Position numbers and translations under genes: made by a program. 64,000 nt of DNA from assembly GCA_038496445.1 (NCBI GenBank), contig JALMLS010000466.1:186001-250000 (forward strand), written 5' to 3'. Under the pieces are notes generated by a model. It was given only the letters and a program-made list of their open reading frames with translations. It did not search any database and was not told the DNA's origin. This DNA is from Trichosphaerium sp. ATCC 40318. Its lineage: Eukaryota; Discosea; Flabellinia; Trichosidae. Each line of letters starts with the position of its first letter. Position 1 is the stretch's first letter. Below, one piece after another: positions 25,503 to 38,693 of the stretch.

Positions 25503-27054
25503 ATGGGATTTGGTAGTGAACCTGTTTGGTCCATAGGCTTTCATCCGAATATTGATACATTCGCAAGTAGGTCATTTATTCTTCTTCTCTGTCACGTGAT
25601 TAGAAAATTAAAGCTAATCTTTTCGCTATAAGTGGGTACACGTGGGAATTTAATGTTGTACAAAATTAATAAATACAACAAGTTTACACAACTGCAGGTG
25701 CTTTATTATTTATTGTTGTATTTGCCTTGTTAATAGATTAACTTGTAAACAGAGTGTGTATATAACGGATAAGCTTATAACACATCTACATGTTTTACCA
25801 AACGATGTTGTTGTGCTTGTAGCATGTGATCAATTGTTTTATTGGAGACCTCAAGGTGAGACAAGAGTGGTTCAAAGCCCTGGTACTTTCACATCACCTT
25901 CGCACTATAGTGTCTAATACAAGTATTTGTATAGTTCTTGAAGGAATCATTGATATCAAAGTGATTGAAACTGTGGGGTACTAATGCTAGACACAACACA
26001 TAACTTTTTTGTGCTCACTGAAATTTAGCATAAAATCATTTGTAGTAGCACTGTTGGCACGTCAAGGCAATGTTTACTTTGCAGAGGTTTCTTTTGAGAA
26101 AGAAGAAATTGAATACATTAAGCGTGAGAATCTTGTTGATACGCGGAGTATTCCACTGTGTCTTGTATGCCAATCACCAGTTATATCGCCCTGTAAGCCT
26201 ATACTGGTATTTACATTGTAACAGTTTATCATAGTGATACCAGTAAGTGACATTCTTGACAACCTGGAGATGAATGACTACAGAAAATGGATATTGAAGG
26301 CTTATAAAGGTGTTGAACCTTCTCAAAGTGAAAACGATAGAATACCTATAGTAGCGTGGGTAGTTTACAAGTATGCAGCACCTTTTTATTTATCGTCACA
26401 CAGAAAAATCTTATGCTCAAAAGGAATGGGTGTAAGGTTGGTTGTGTATACTTCGGAATGGATAACCCTTGCTTGATTAAAGTACCACCTGGTAGATCAC
26501 AAGAACGTATTTTTAGCGATACAACATCAACAGATATTCTTGGACCGTTGCTAGTCAATGCAAGGTCCGGTTTGAGACGTTTAGTTACAAGCAACCTTTT
26601 TGCTATTAATTAGTTTTTATAAGCAGTACAATGGTTTTTCAATGATTGCTGACTTATACCACTTAGTATAATTAAACTCGGTGCTGATGATCGTTATAAA
26701 CTTGGTGTCACCCTCAAAAAGCTGGATGGAACATGTATTTTTAATGAACGTGTACCTATTAAAGCAAACAATGTCGAGTCAAAGGTGATGATAAAAGTGC
26801 CAAGAAAATTAGGACGGGATAACTATTTTATAGTCTTGGTGGACAAGATGATTACCATATTCAATATGGAAGGCTACTGTGGCTATAAGGCACTAGGAGA
26901 TGATAGAACACTAACTAAAAATGAAGATGATGAGTTTAATGTGGCAATATCGAATAGCCATTGGATTTTAGTCAGTACCTCTCCATTGCAAAAAGCACAA
27001 AAAGTTTTTTTGTACAAAATATGTGATATGGTTGAAATTAAAACAGAACAATAA
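25503..27054 (+). CDS. Unknown protein, possible WD40-like beta-propeller
   Basis: The first exons read like a WD-repeat blade: EPVWSIGFHPNIDTFAS joined in phase to a GNLMLYKI strand. Further exons continue with beta-rich segments: LPNDVVVLVACDQLFYWRP (about 25800-25850), RQGNVYFAEVSF (about 26070), PLCLVCQSPVISP, GCVYFGMDNPCLIKVPPG (about 26440-26490) and the last exon from about 26668 (KLGADDRYKLGVTLKKLDG) to the stop at 27054. All joins I tested keep frame across introns with GT-AG ends. The repeats lack the regular GH...WD spacing, so a beta-propeller is a reasoned guess. No catalytic motif was seen. Confidence 0.55.
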
Positions 27055-27407
27055 ATAAGTGATTGATTGATTGCAGCAATTTAAAAAAGTTATATAAAGG
27101 TCACCTCCGATTGTATATTATTCCTAATTACAGGTGTATCTAGCTGAAAGTAGCTTTATTACTTTAAAAATGCAAACTTAGAGATTGCAAGCAAAGTTTT
27201 TCAACCAGCCACTCGATGAAAAGATGAAAGTTAATAATAAGAAAAGTTCGACCTTGCTATTCTCCTATAGAAACTGAAAACATAAGTTTTGCATTTGTAT
27301 GTTACCATTGTAGAGCCAATTGCATATCAAAGTGGATAGTACAATAGAAATATTTTGTCTATTTTTGCTACTGGTGTACTGTATGACCATCAGAAAGCCT
27401 TAATAAA
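27055..27407. other. Intergenic, no gene seen
   Basis: About 350 bp of A/T-rich sequence between the 3' end of the plus-strand gene and the decayed LRR fragment. Nothing recognisable was found. Confidence 0.5.
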
Positions 27408-27625
27408 TTAATCTGTAGTATTTTTACAACAACTAAAAGCTATGGAGTGAACACCTTTGAGTGCTTTCACACCTTCATCTGTAATGCAGAAACACCATCT
27501 GAGATAAACGGCTTGAGCACCTGAAAGTGATTTGACACCTTCATCTGTAATGTAACTACAACCACTGTAAACTAATAGCATGAACACCAACAAGTAATTT
27601 TACCTTTTATCTGCAGTGGTTAGAT
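27408..27625 (-). pseudogene. Decayed fragment of the F-box/LRR family
   Basis: Two to three repeats closely match those of the LRR gene at 12 kb: ITDEGVKSLSGAQAVYL and ITDEGVKALKGVHSIAF. The preceding unit (GVHAISL) is in a different frame from the following CSYITDEG unit, so a frameshift separates them. No F-box exon or start is visible nearby, and the fragment ends in TAA at 27408. It looks like the remnant of a duplicated or transposed paralogue, on the opposite strand to the intact gene 15 kb away. It could alternatively be the terminal exon of a gene I failed to assemble. Confidence 0.65.
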
Positions 27626-27822
27626 ATTGTTCGGACATTGTGCTGTAGATGATTCTACACTATAAGCGTACAAATGATCACGTGACAGCCCGCTTTAAAC
27701 CACAGTCAAACCTAGGTCGCCTGAGGCAAGATAAAGCGCTAAAACGAACTCTTAAGGGGTTGGAAAAACGGATTACAAATTTATTTCTATTTAATGTTTA
27801 TGTACAGTGTCACTTAGTGTTG

Positions 27823-29101
27823 TTAATGCTTTGGTTCTTCTTTTATCTTAATTTTCTTGGCAGGACGTTCACTAACATCACCATCGACTAGTTTACGCTT
27901 CTTTGCATCAACAACGGCGTCTTCCATCTTAACATCTGGAGGCACCTCGCTCTTTACAGTTGTCACTGATTTAAACTCTTCTTTGACTTCTTTGTTCTCG
28001 GTGCCTTCTTTCTTTACCTCGGCCTTTATAGATGGCTTAAAGAAGTTTGTTATTGCATTCTTTTTCTCTGTTTTGATGTTATCAAGCTTGATAATCAAAG
28101 AAGGTTCATTGTTTCTCACATTTCCGACTTTTTTAGACACGGGATAACTACAGAGGTTTTTTTTAGATCCTAGCGCATACTAAGAGAAACAATGGCGTAC
28201 CATGTAACAGCTTTTTGAGTTAAAACAGCCATAGCTTTTTGTTTGGTGACAGTAGGAGATAGCCAACTAAAGATGGTTGTTAACAAAGGGGTTTTTTTTT
28301 TCTCAGGTCAACAAAATTCGTACATATCCATTTCTTCAACTGTGAGCATTGCTGGCATTCTACAACCGAGAGATCAATAAAATAACGTCTATAAGTTATG
28401 GCAAACCTTGTGTGTATAGCCATAAGATCTTTTGTGGCAGGCATTGTGATAATACTGTAAGACATTGTATCGGTGCCGGTTTCCTGTTTTTTGAATAAGA
28501 ATCGAGATTTCTAGCTTTGAAGTGGAGGTAGGTTGTTGTACCTTGTTTTTCTTGACGTCGTAGATACCTGCAAATACCAGAGGTTTGCCATTGGCGTCTT
28601 TGAGAGGAAAGTAATGTGGCACTTTGTCTCCATTCTCTTTCTTCCATTCAAAGTATCCTGTTGCTACTACAGCGCAACGGTTGTTTGTGAGAAGACGGGA
28701 AAAGAGTGATTTATTGGAAAGACTCTCAATTCGAGCGTTAATTGGATGTTTTTGTCTATTTTGAGTGAGTACAACGAGATGAGGCGGTTTGTTAAGGTAC
28801 TTTTTGTCTGCCTTCTCGTAAAACGGAATCAAGCCCCACTGCATTAAAACGACGGTTTTATGACCGTCTTTATGTATAATGACAGGTTGATTTGTTCCTG
28901 GGGCGACTAGAGAAATTATTAGCTACAACGTTTCAAACAATGCTACAAGTGTTGCTAAAATAATAAAACGAAGTAGAGACGCGTTTCCTGTTGTAACGGT
29001 TACGTACCATTGTAATTTTTGTCGAATTCGCAGGTATTAGATGTTTTAAATGTCTTTGGGATATCTGCTGGAGCAAGGGTATTAGCTGCACGACCGCACA
29101 T
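27823..29101 (-). CDS. HMCES: HMCES/YedK-type SRAP protein (abasic-site shield)
   Basis: SRAP-domain protein that covalently traps abasic sites in single-stranded DNA through its N-terminal cysteine. The start MCGRAANTLAP (29099-29101) exposes Cys2 after Met removal. Other family motifs are present: FDKNYNVAPGTNQPVI across the first intron, WGLIPFY, INARIES, RCAVVATGYFEWKK, FAGIYD, then the exon with YSIITMPA and HTRMPAML, which carries the catalytic histidine of the HxRMP motif. A Lys/Glu-rich tail (27823-28130) contains KKNAITNFFKP, which resembles a PCNA-interacting (PIP) box with Asn in place of Gln, and basic nuclear-localisation-like clusters. Eukaryotic HMCES also carries such a tail, so the whole architecture is conserved. 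Neighbour genes are unrelated. Confidence 0.95.
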
Positions 29102-29309
29102 GTTGTTTGTTTTGTATTAAGGACTGAAAATGAGCTTTTATTCACAAAAACAACAATTCCCAGAATTGGTCTTTCTTACAGATAAAAAAAGTCTAAAATG
29201 CGTTGTTTCTACTTGTCAGTGAGATGCACCAATGTGGTTTGCGGAAAAGTTGTATGATAACGGATGTAGGTGATGTACAACTTTGTATTTTTTATTTTCT
29301 GTTTTTTTT

Positions 29310-31249
29310 TTACTGAACGGTATCGCTTACGCCTTGTGTCTCATGGATTTTTAATTTAGCATCAGCACCTCCAGATAAAAATCGTTGCGCATCACTCCAA
29401 CCCACTGCCAAAATCTTTTCTTCATGAGCATTCTTGAGGGTGTGTAATGGTACTTTTGCTCTGATATCCCATAGTTTTAATGTCATATCATGAGATCCAG
29501 AAAGCAGCAAGTTGTCTTTCTGTGGATGCCAGCAAACATCGCTTATCCATCCTTTGTGTGATGTAAGGGATTTAAGAGATTCATCATCTAAACGAAAGAA
29601 CATTAGAGTCAATAACAAGCGAGAAAACAATCAATTCAAGCAAGACAAAAAAAAACTCTTTTCAAGATTTTAAAAGAAATCAAAACAAAAAATCTGCTTT
29701 GTGTTCTCGTTGAGTGTCATTTGCGCGTACTTGGTTGTCTTGGATCCCAAATTTTTATTGAGAAATCACCATGACCTGTAGCGATAAGGCCGGATTGTTT
29801 GTTAAAGTCCATTGTAAGTATAGCTTTATTGGCATTCTTTGTTAATGTATTAATGCCTGAAGGTATATCCCACCAACGCATAGTTCTATCCCAAGAAGAC
29901 GAAACAAGCTCAGCAGGTCCAGTCTACAAAAAAAAAAAAGTAAAAAACGTGAATGTTGATTTAAAATGGAGGATACTCCATCGTGTTGTATCTTTACGTA
30001 CCCAAACAAGGTCAGATATATTTTGTTTGTGCTCTTTAATCACAATACGAGGTAGTTTAATCTGTGCAGTTGTTTTCCTACGTTTAGCGTCTGGTTCTCC
30101 ATCGCTTTGTCTGCTTGAATGTGTCTTTGGATCGAATAATGTCCATACAAGAATAATTGAATCCCAACTTCCGGATGCAATCTGTAAAAAAGAAGAATGT
30201 TACAAAAAGTCTATTAGGTGAAACAAATGGTTTTCTTTTTTTTTTGTTTAATTGTTAAGATGTCATACTAGTTCTTGTGTAGGTGACACACCTATGGCAT
30301 CTACAGAGTTTCTGTGACCTTTAAAAGATGCTTCACATATTGGGTTCGATGGGTCAGTTACCTGTCACGACGTAAGCGAAAGAAGAGAGGTGTAATTTTT
30401 TCTTTTTTCAGATCAAAAATGACGTCTTCAAACAGAGCGACTTACATTCCACTGTCTTATATGTTGATCCTGTGAACCTTCTAGTATGAGGGATCTATCA
30501 CCAGCTTCTACATATTCTATGGCTTTAATAGGCCGTTTTCCGTTACCAAATTCAGCAACGACTTCTTCTCCTACATGAACTGTTACTATTTTTTTTTCTT
30601 CTTTTTGATTCTCTGGACTGTAATAAAACTTGTTTTTACCTTCCCAAAGGCGAATACGACCATCATAGCATCCTGTCCAACTGAGTCCAGGACCTTTAAC
30701 TTGTATACTGCTTACCCAATCCGGGTGCTCAAAGCCTGACATATTTTGTAAAAACAATCATCGAATTGCCTTTAAATGGTACCTGTTTCACGCGTGACTG
30801 CGCCCAGGGCTTCTGTATACCATATTTCGATGCCATTATCCTTGTTTTGTAAGATTTCGCAATTAACGTGTCAATAACGCGTAAAATATGCGTAGTTTGT
30901 GCAGTGATAGCGTGTGGAATATTTGTTCGCATACTGAGGAAGAAACCATGAAATTTTGCGTACCTCATCTTCTATTTGCTTCTCTGTTACGAATTGTGCC
31001 AAGGATTGGCGTAAATACTCTTCATTTATCAAGAAATCGAATGGAATAACATCTTCTCCTTCTACGCTTTTGTTAGCGCACACGCGTATAAATATGCTTG
31101 CCTTTGGCCAACAGATGGTTAATAATGTGACTGAGGCCTCTTCTGTTCAAATTGCCTGGCACTTGAAATGGAGCTGTTGTAACACTGTATTGATCTTGCT
31201 CAGTCTTAAACTTGACAGTAAAGGAGCGTGTTGATTCTGTAGAAGCCAT
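29310..31249 (-). CDS. WDR12: Ribosome biogenesis WD-repeat protein WDR12/Ytm1
   Basis: Component of the PeBoW (Nop7-Erb1-Ytm1) complex needed for 60S ribosome assembly in the nucleolus. The start (ATG 31247-31249) leads into an NLE domain: FTVKFKTEQDQYSV, then PFQVPGNLNRRGLSHIINHLL (about 31110-31200), followed by EGEDVIPFDFLINEEYLRQSL (about 31040), the segment that binds the Rea1 MIDAS domain. WD repeats follow, for example HPDWVSSIQVKGPGLSWTGCYDGRIRLWEG (split here as HPDWVSSIQ and GCYDGRIRLWEG, 30640-30720), ILEGSQDQHIRQWN, and LKSLTSHKGWISDVCWHP with DMTLKLWDIR (29430-29590). The C-terminus ends DTVQ at 29310. Seven blades are expected, and most can be traced through about eight exons. 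Confidence 0.92.
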
Positions 31250-31320
31250 AACAGTTTACTATGAAAAAAATACTGTTACGTTTGCCTTAAATATGCGTAT
31301 AACAAACCTTTTCTTGTACA

Positions 31321-31494
31321 ATGGCCTATTTCGGTTGGAATAAAGACAATTCAAAGTATTTGCATAGAAAAGGCAGACGATTAGCCACCCAAATACCATC
31401 CTGTTTTTTGCAACACCTCAAAACTAATGCAATACTCAAAATAGCACGCGTTCGGACTCGTTCTCGTTTTTACAACGATGACTCGTGGCGATAA
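31321..31494 (+). CDS. Candidate small basic protein, 57 residues
   Basis: A continuous 58-codon frame starts at ATG 31321 (MAYFGWNKDNSKYLHRKGRR) and ends with TAA at 31492-31494. It is rich in Arg and Lys (LKIARVRTRSRFYND near the end), which suggests a nucleic-acid-binding, ribosomal or mitochondrial protein, but I do not recognise it. It lies 71 bp from the divergent WDR12 start, a position that would let both share a promoter. The length allows chance occurrence. Confidence 0.4.
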   Translation: MAYFGWNKDNSKYLHRKGRRLATQIPSCFLQHLKTNAILKIARVRTRSRFYNDDSWR

Positions 31495-31897
31495 GACTTT
31501 CAAGGTACTGATAAATCAGGAGTAAACCCATTCAAAAAGAGGCACATACAATCCAGCTTTCAGAGCGTAAGGTCACTCTAGTTTCGTATGCATTGTGCTA
31601 TTTTATTTAATCTACAAGTAGAGCAACTTTGTATTTACCATCAAACGTCCCGAAAGCACAATCTGCGCTCGATACGATATTTCTATTTTCTGCAGAAAAT
31701 GTAAGTGTTGAAATAAAAAAGGAAATAATCACGTGCTAGTGCGAAGTCCAATGTAACATTGAGCATTTTACGAAGTCAATGACAAACACAATTTTGCGTT
31801 GTCATTATTCGTTGTTCCTTTGGATCAGTATTCATAACTGTGACCGAAGTCAATTTCTTGTTGTGTTTTTTTCGTCTGTTCTTCTCAGTACCAACTT
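31495..31897. other. Intergenic, no gene seen
   Basis: About 400 bp between convergent gene ends. A CACGTG site lies at 31730-31735. No frame or RNA could be supported. Confidence 0.45.
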
Positions 31898-33117
31898 TTA
31901 TTTGTTCTCTTGGCGTATTGGGAATAAACACTTGGTGGATAGCAAGAGTAGTCTAATAAATAAAGTAAAAACAATTGATTCACAACTAGAGTCTTACCTT
32001 TGTTCAGCCTTCGACAATTGACTTTTACCAAAGTTTTCAAAGTCCAAGTCGATGCTTGGGTAAACTTGTTTAAGGACTTGTGGCCATCTATTGCTAAGTC
32101 CACCTCCATCTAGAGCTTTTATTTGTTCCTGAGATACACGAAACCATTGTTTTGGATGTGTAATTTGTAAGGTAGCAGCAGTATGATCTAAGAACTCCAA
32201 AACATTTTCAACTTTTTTCCAATAATTTTGTCCAACTTTTGCTATTGGATGCTTAGACGAAAAACATGTATGAAATCTTGGTATGTCTCATACCGAAACG
32301 CCAGTTTTGCCAATTATAATCAGTATAAATATCACGTATAAGGCTTTGGCAAGAGTTAACATACATTCTAAAAAAACCAATTAAACCAAAAAATGTCAGT
32401 AAAAAAAAGTCCAAAAAGACAGTACTCAAGTAACCCGCGGCCTCCCATTTTTGCAAGTTCAGTTGCTTGTACATGGTACCTATTGTTGGATACAATAAAC
32501 ACAGAGTTCTATAGAAAAAGAGATGAGCTTACCAGTCACTAATATCAGTAACTCCATGTTCCATCTCAACCTTTAAATAGTTAACAAGCAATGGTACAAA
32601 CAACTAACGACTTACATCTATTATGAACGCTACACGGTTATGTCTATCATCCCAGAATGAAAGTGGAACAAAAGCTCAACCACGTGTTAGTTGGTGAGTG
32701 AGAAATAGGTTATTTAGCTTACGAAACTTCCAAGGTTTCCAATGGTAGTCAGGGTACACTTCTCGAAGTAAATCTACAAGTGATAATCCTCCACCTCTTT
32801 GCAAGTGTCAAGAAAATGTAAAAATATCTACTATAGCGCTGTACGTACTTTTTAAGGATGTGGTGGCCTGCAATTTGCTTTATTTGTTTAGTGCTCAAAG
32901 TATACCAATCAGAAATCTTCTTGACGCCAAAAATACGCTCTGTCTATTGTATTACATGCGTCAGGGCAATATAAAATACGTTTTGAATTGTACTTACCTT
33001 ACTGACTAGTTTTACGCGATTAAAGTGCATACTCCAGTAGTCGCTTGCCTTACCTTCTTTTTTTTTCGTCTTTTGCAGCTGTAGCACTCTTCTGTACACA
33101 ACTCGAGCGCTAGTCAT
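31898..33117 (-). CDS. Protein with tandem DWY / YPxxxWxxWKF repeats
   Basis: This eukaryotic repeat family of unknown function has units that run: a DWY or QWF motif (SDWYTLSTKQIKQIAG, about 32900; KQWFRVSQEQIKALDGGG, about 32130), a Gly-rich turn, a helix, then YPDYHWKPWKF (about 32740) or YTDYNWQNWRF (about 32300). About three units are seen in seven exons, ending at TAA 31898. The N-terminus (MTSARVVYRRVLQLQKTKKK, from 33117) is basic and amphipathic and could direct import into mitochondria. I recall similar repeats in several protist, algal and fungal lineages without an assigned function; an organellar RNA-related role is only a hypothesis. Confidence 0.65.
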
Positions 33118-33250
33118 GGTAAAGCACGCACGTATTATGCCGGCATAAAGTCTGTAAAATAGCTGCCAAATTGACTATTCTAGAATTTGACAAAAACAAT
33201 TTTACATCCGCGTTAACCGCTATTATAAATTGAGTAGAATAAGCTACAAC

Positions 33251-36793
<3,543 letters not shown>

Positions 36794-37291
36794 AAAAAAA
36801 AAAACAAAAAAAACTTCTTCTGCACTGTACTATAACAACAAACCACTGTTACAAAATCTGGTGGAATAAATCAATCTCGAATGTAACTATTCTCTTTCTT
36901 GCGTGAGTCAGAAACGTAACGCTTTGGTCTCAGTAAAAAGACAGTAATAGTGAAACATTTTTTTGTTTTATTGAAAAAGATACACAAACAATGTTTAAGG
37001 GAGTTCTAAGTACCTATGCTACACTAACATTAACTATCACATGCAACAACCTACATCTTAAACTAATATGCCGTATGTAGCAATACGGAGTGGATAGCAA
37101 CAAGATTGTTTTTGTTTATTTATGCCAATTAATAGGCTTTTTCTTTTATTAAAGTGATGTCACGTGTTACAAAACTGTCTTGCAAGAGTGCTAAGACTTG
37201 TTTACCCTTTACTCTAGTTTTTTCTTTGGTGCAGCTTTCTTTGTTTCTTTTGTAATCTTCTCATCATCGTCATCTAATTCGGACGCCTTTC
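36794..37291. other. Intergenic, no gene seen
   Basis: About 500 bp between convergent genes. A CACGTG site is at 37161-37166. A short Lys/Asp-rich frame near 37210-37290 could be a missed 3' exon of the SPRY gene but is not supported by a splice site I trust. Confidence 0.45.
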
Positions 37292-37978
37292 TTATTTTTT
37301 GGTCGCGTTCCTTTTAGGTCTCGTTTTCCTCACTTCCTTCTTCTCATTTTTTTCATCTTCTTGATCGTCACCCATTAGATCACGTATATGCTTTGGTATT
37401 GGAGTATTAGCCCAACAGGTCACCTCAACATGCTCATTTATATTTTCAATGACTTCAATCTTTTCAGGCTTTTCACCTTTTCCTTTGTAGTCAAAATTAT
37501 CACCTAATTGTCCCACAGAAACAAATGGAAATAAAGGCTTTGCTGCTGATGTCAACCATGCATCATACTTAGAGTGGCTTGGCCCAAAAACAGCTACCTG
37601 TTTTCCATTATGAAAGTAGGTAATACTCCTGTCTTGAGTCGGCTGCGCGTCAAATAAAACGCCGATAGTGTCATACGCATAAATCCTTGTTCCAACGCCA
37701 TTTCGTCCATGACTTCCTTCTGATGATATATAGCTGACTTCAAAGCTGTTTCCGTTGATATAAAAGCGTTCAGAGCCATCTTCAGTTTTAACGCCCAGAT
37801 CGGTGTATGCGTAGTTGTATTGATTTCTAAACTCTTTGAGTGTCAATTCCCAGTAGTGTTTGCCACTATTAAAGCCTTCTGGGCCTACTCCTTGCCACAC
37901 CATCCATGTTTTTTGCTTTTCAACGTCAGTGTCCCACTTCCAATGGTGTAGTTTAATTTTGGCGGGCTGATTATCCAT
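37292..37978 (-). CDS. SPRY-domain protein
   Basis: A single exon of 228 residues. The SPRY (B30.2-like) fold covers most of it: LHHWKWDTDVEKQKTWMVW at the start, FNSGKHYWELTL, AYTDLGVKTEDGSERFYINGN, RIYAYDTIGVLFDAQ, SITYFHNGKQVAVFG and LFPFVSVGQLGDNFD. These correspond to the core strands of SPRY domains that bind short peptides in partner proteins. A Lys/Glu-rich tail (EDEKNEKKEVRKTRPKRN) ends at TAA 37292 and could be a nuclear-localisation signal. It is one of the few intronless genes here. No enzymatic domain is attached, so the partner cannot be deduced. The domain assignment is firm, the role unknown. Confidence 0.85.
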   Translation of the reverse strand: MDNQPAKIKLHHWKWDTDVEKQKTWMVWQGVGPEGFNSGKHYWELTLKEFRNQYNYAYTDLGVKTEDGSERFYINGNSFEVSYISSEGSHGRNGVGTRIYAYDTIGVLFDAQPTQDRSITYFHNGKQVAVFGPSHSKYDAWLTSAAKPLFPFVSVGQLGDNFDYKGKGEKPEKIEVIENINEHVEVTCWANTPIPKHIRDLMGDDQEDEKNEKKEVRKTRPKRNATKK

Positions 37979-38693
37979 TCTTTCTCCACAATAGCTTGAT
38001 TCAATTGACGAAAGTCTCTGATGAGTTAGCGATACTGCAGCGTGGTATTAAGCGTAAATAGAAGATATTAAGTACGCTGACATGAACTTGTTAACAATTT
38101 CTCCGAATATTCACTGTTCTGGCTACATCGGGTTTACACTCTTCTCGCTAAATTGCTAAGAGCCACCATTGACTTAAAAAACCCGGTTGGTTTGTGCAAA
38201 TCAACTGTTGTAAAAAAAGGGTCCAAAACACACGTGATTTCGGACAAGTAGAACATATGGACGAATTTCAAAAAGTGCTGCAACCCACAAGAGTCAGAGT
38301 AGAAGAAAGCACATATCTTGCCTGGAAAAGCTTGAAGCTAATGAACACTGTCTGAATGTGGAGCACAATAATCTTCAAAGTGTGTTGCTCAATTGGATCT
38401 TTTTGCAATTATGATAAATCATGTCCCGCTGTGCACGTTTTGAGGACTCATGTGACCTTAGTCTATTTTGGATCAGTACGCTACAAGATGAGTCCTGTTT
38501 TTGTGGAGGTGCTCAAGAACCAACAAAAAAGAAACACATGTATTCAAGCTGCAAAAAGACTTTAGTATTTAAAGAGTCGCACAAATGTTGGCACAAAGCT
38601 CATTGCACAATACAAACAAGTAACAAAGCAGTAGAAAGGTAATTGTAAATGGCTTGAAACTAGTGGAAAAAAAAAGTTACTTCGTTCTGTAGT
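37979..38693. other. Intergenic with degenerate open-frame fragments
   Basis: A plus-strand stretch at 38258-38642 shows coding-like pieces (from ATG 38258, MDEFQKVLQPTRVRVEE; from ATG 38421, a Cys/His-rich frame with CFCGG and HKCWHKAHC) interrupted by in-frame stops, including a TGA TAA pair. It could be a decayed gene with a zinc-binding domain, perhaps of mobile origin, but I cannot assemble a product. CACGTG is at 38231-38236. Confidence 0.35.

Noticed and set aside
38421-38642. Cys/His-rich plus-strand frame, possible zinc protein
   Set aside because: Upstream in-frame stops and lack of a splice partner prevent a supported gene; noted only as a fragment.
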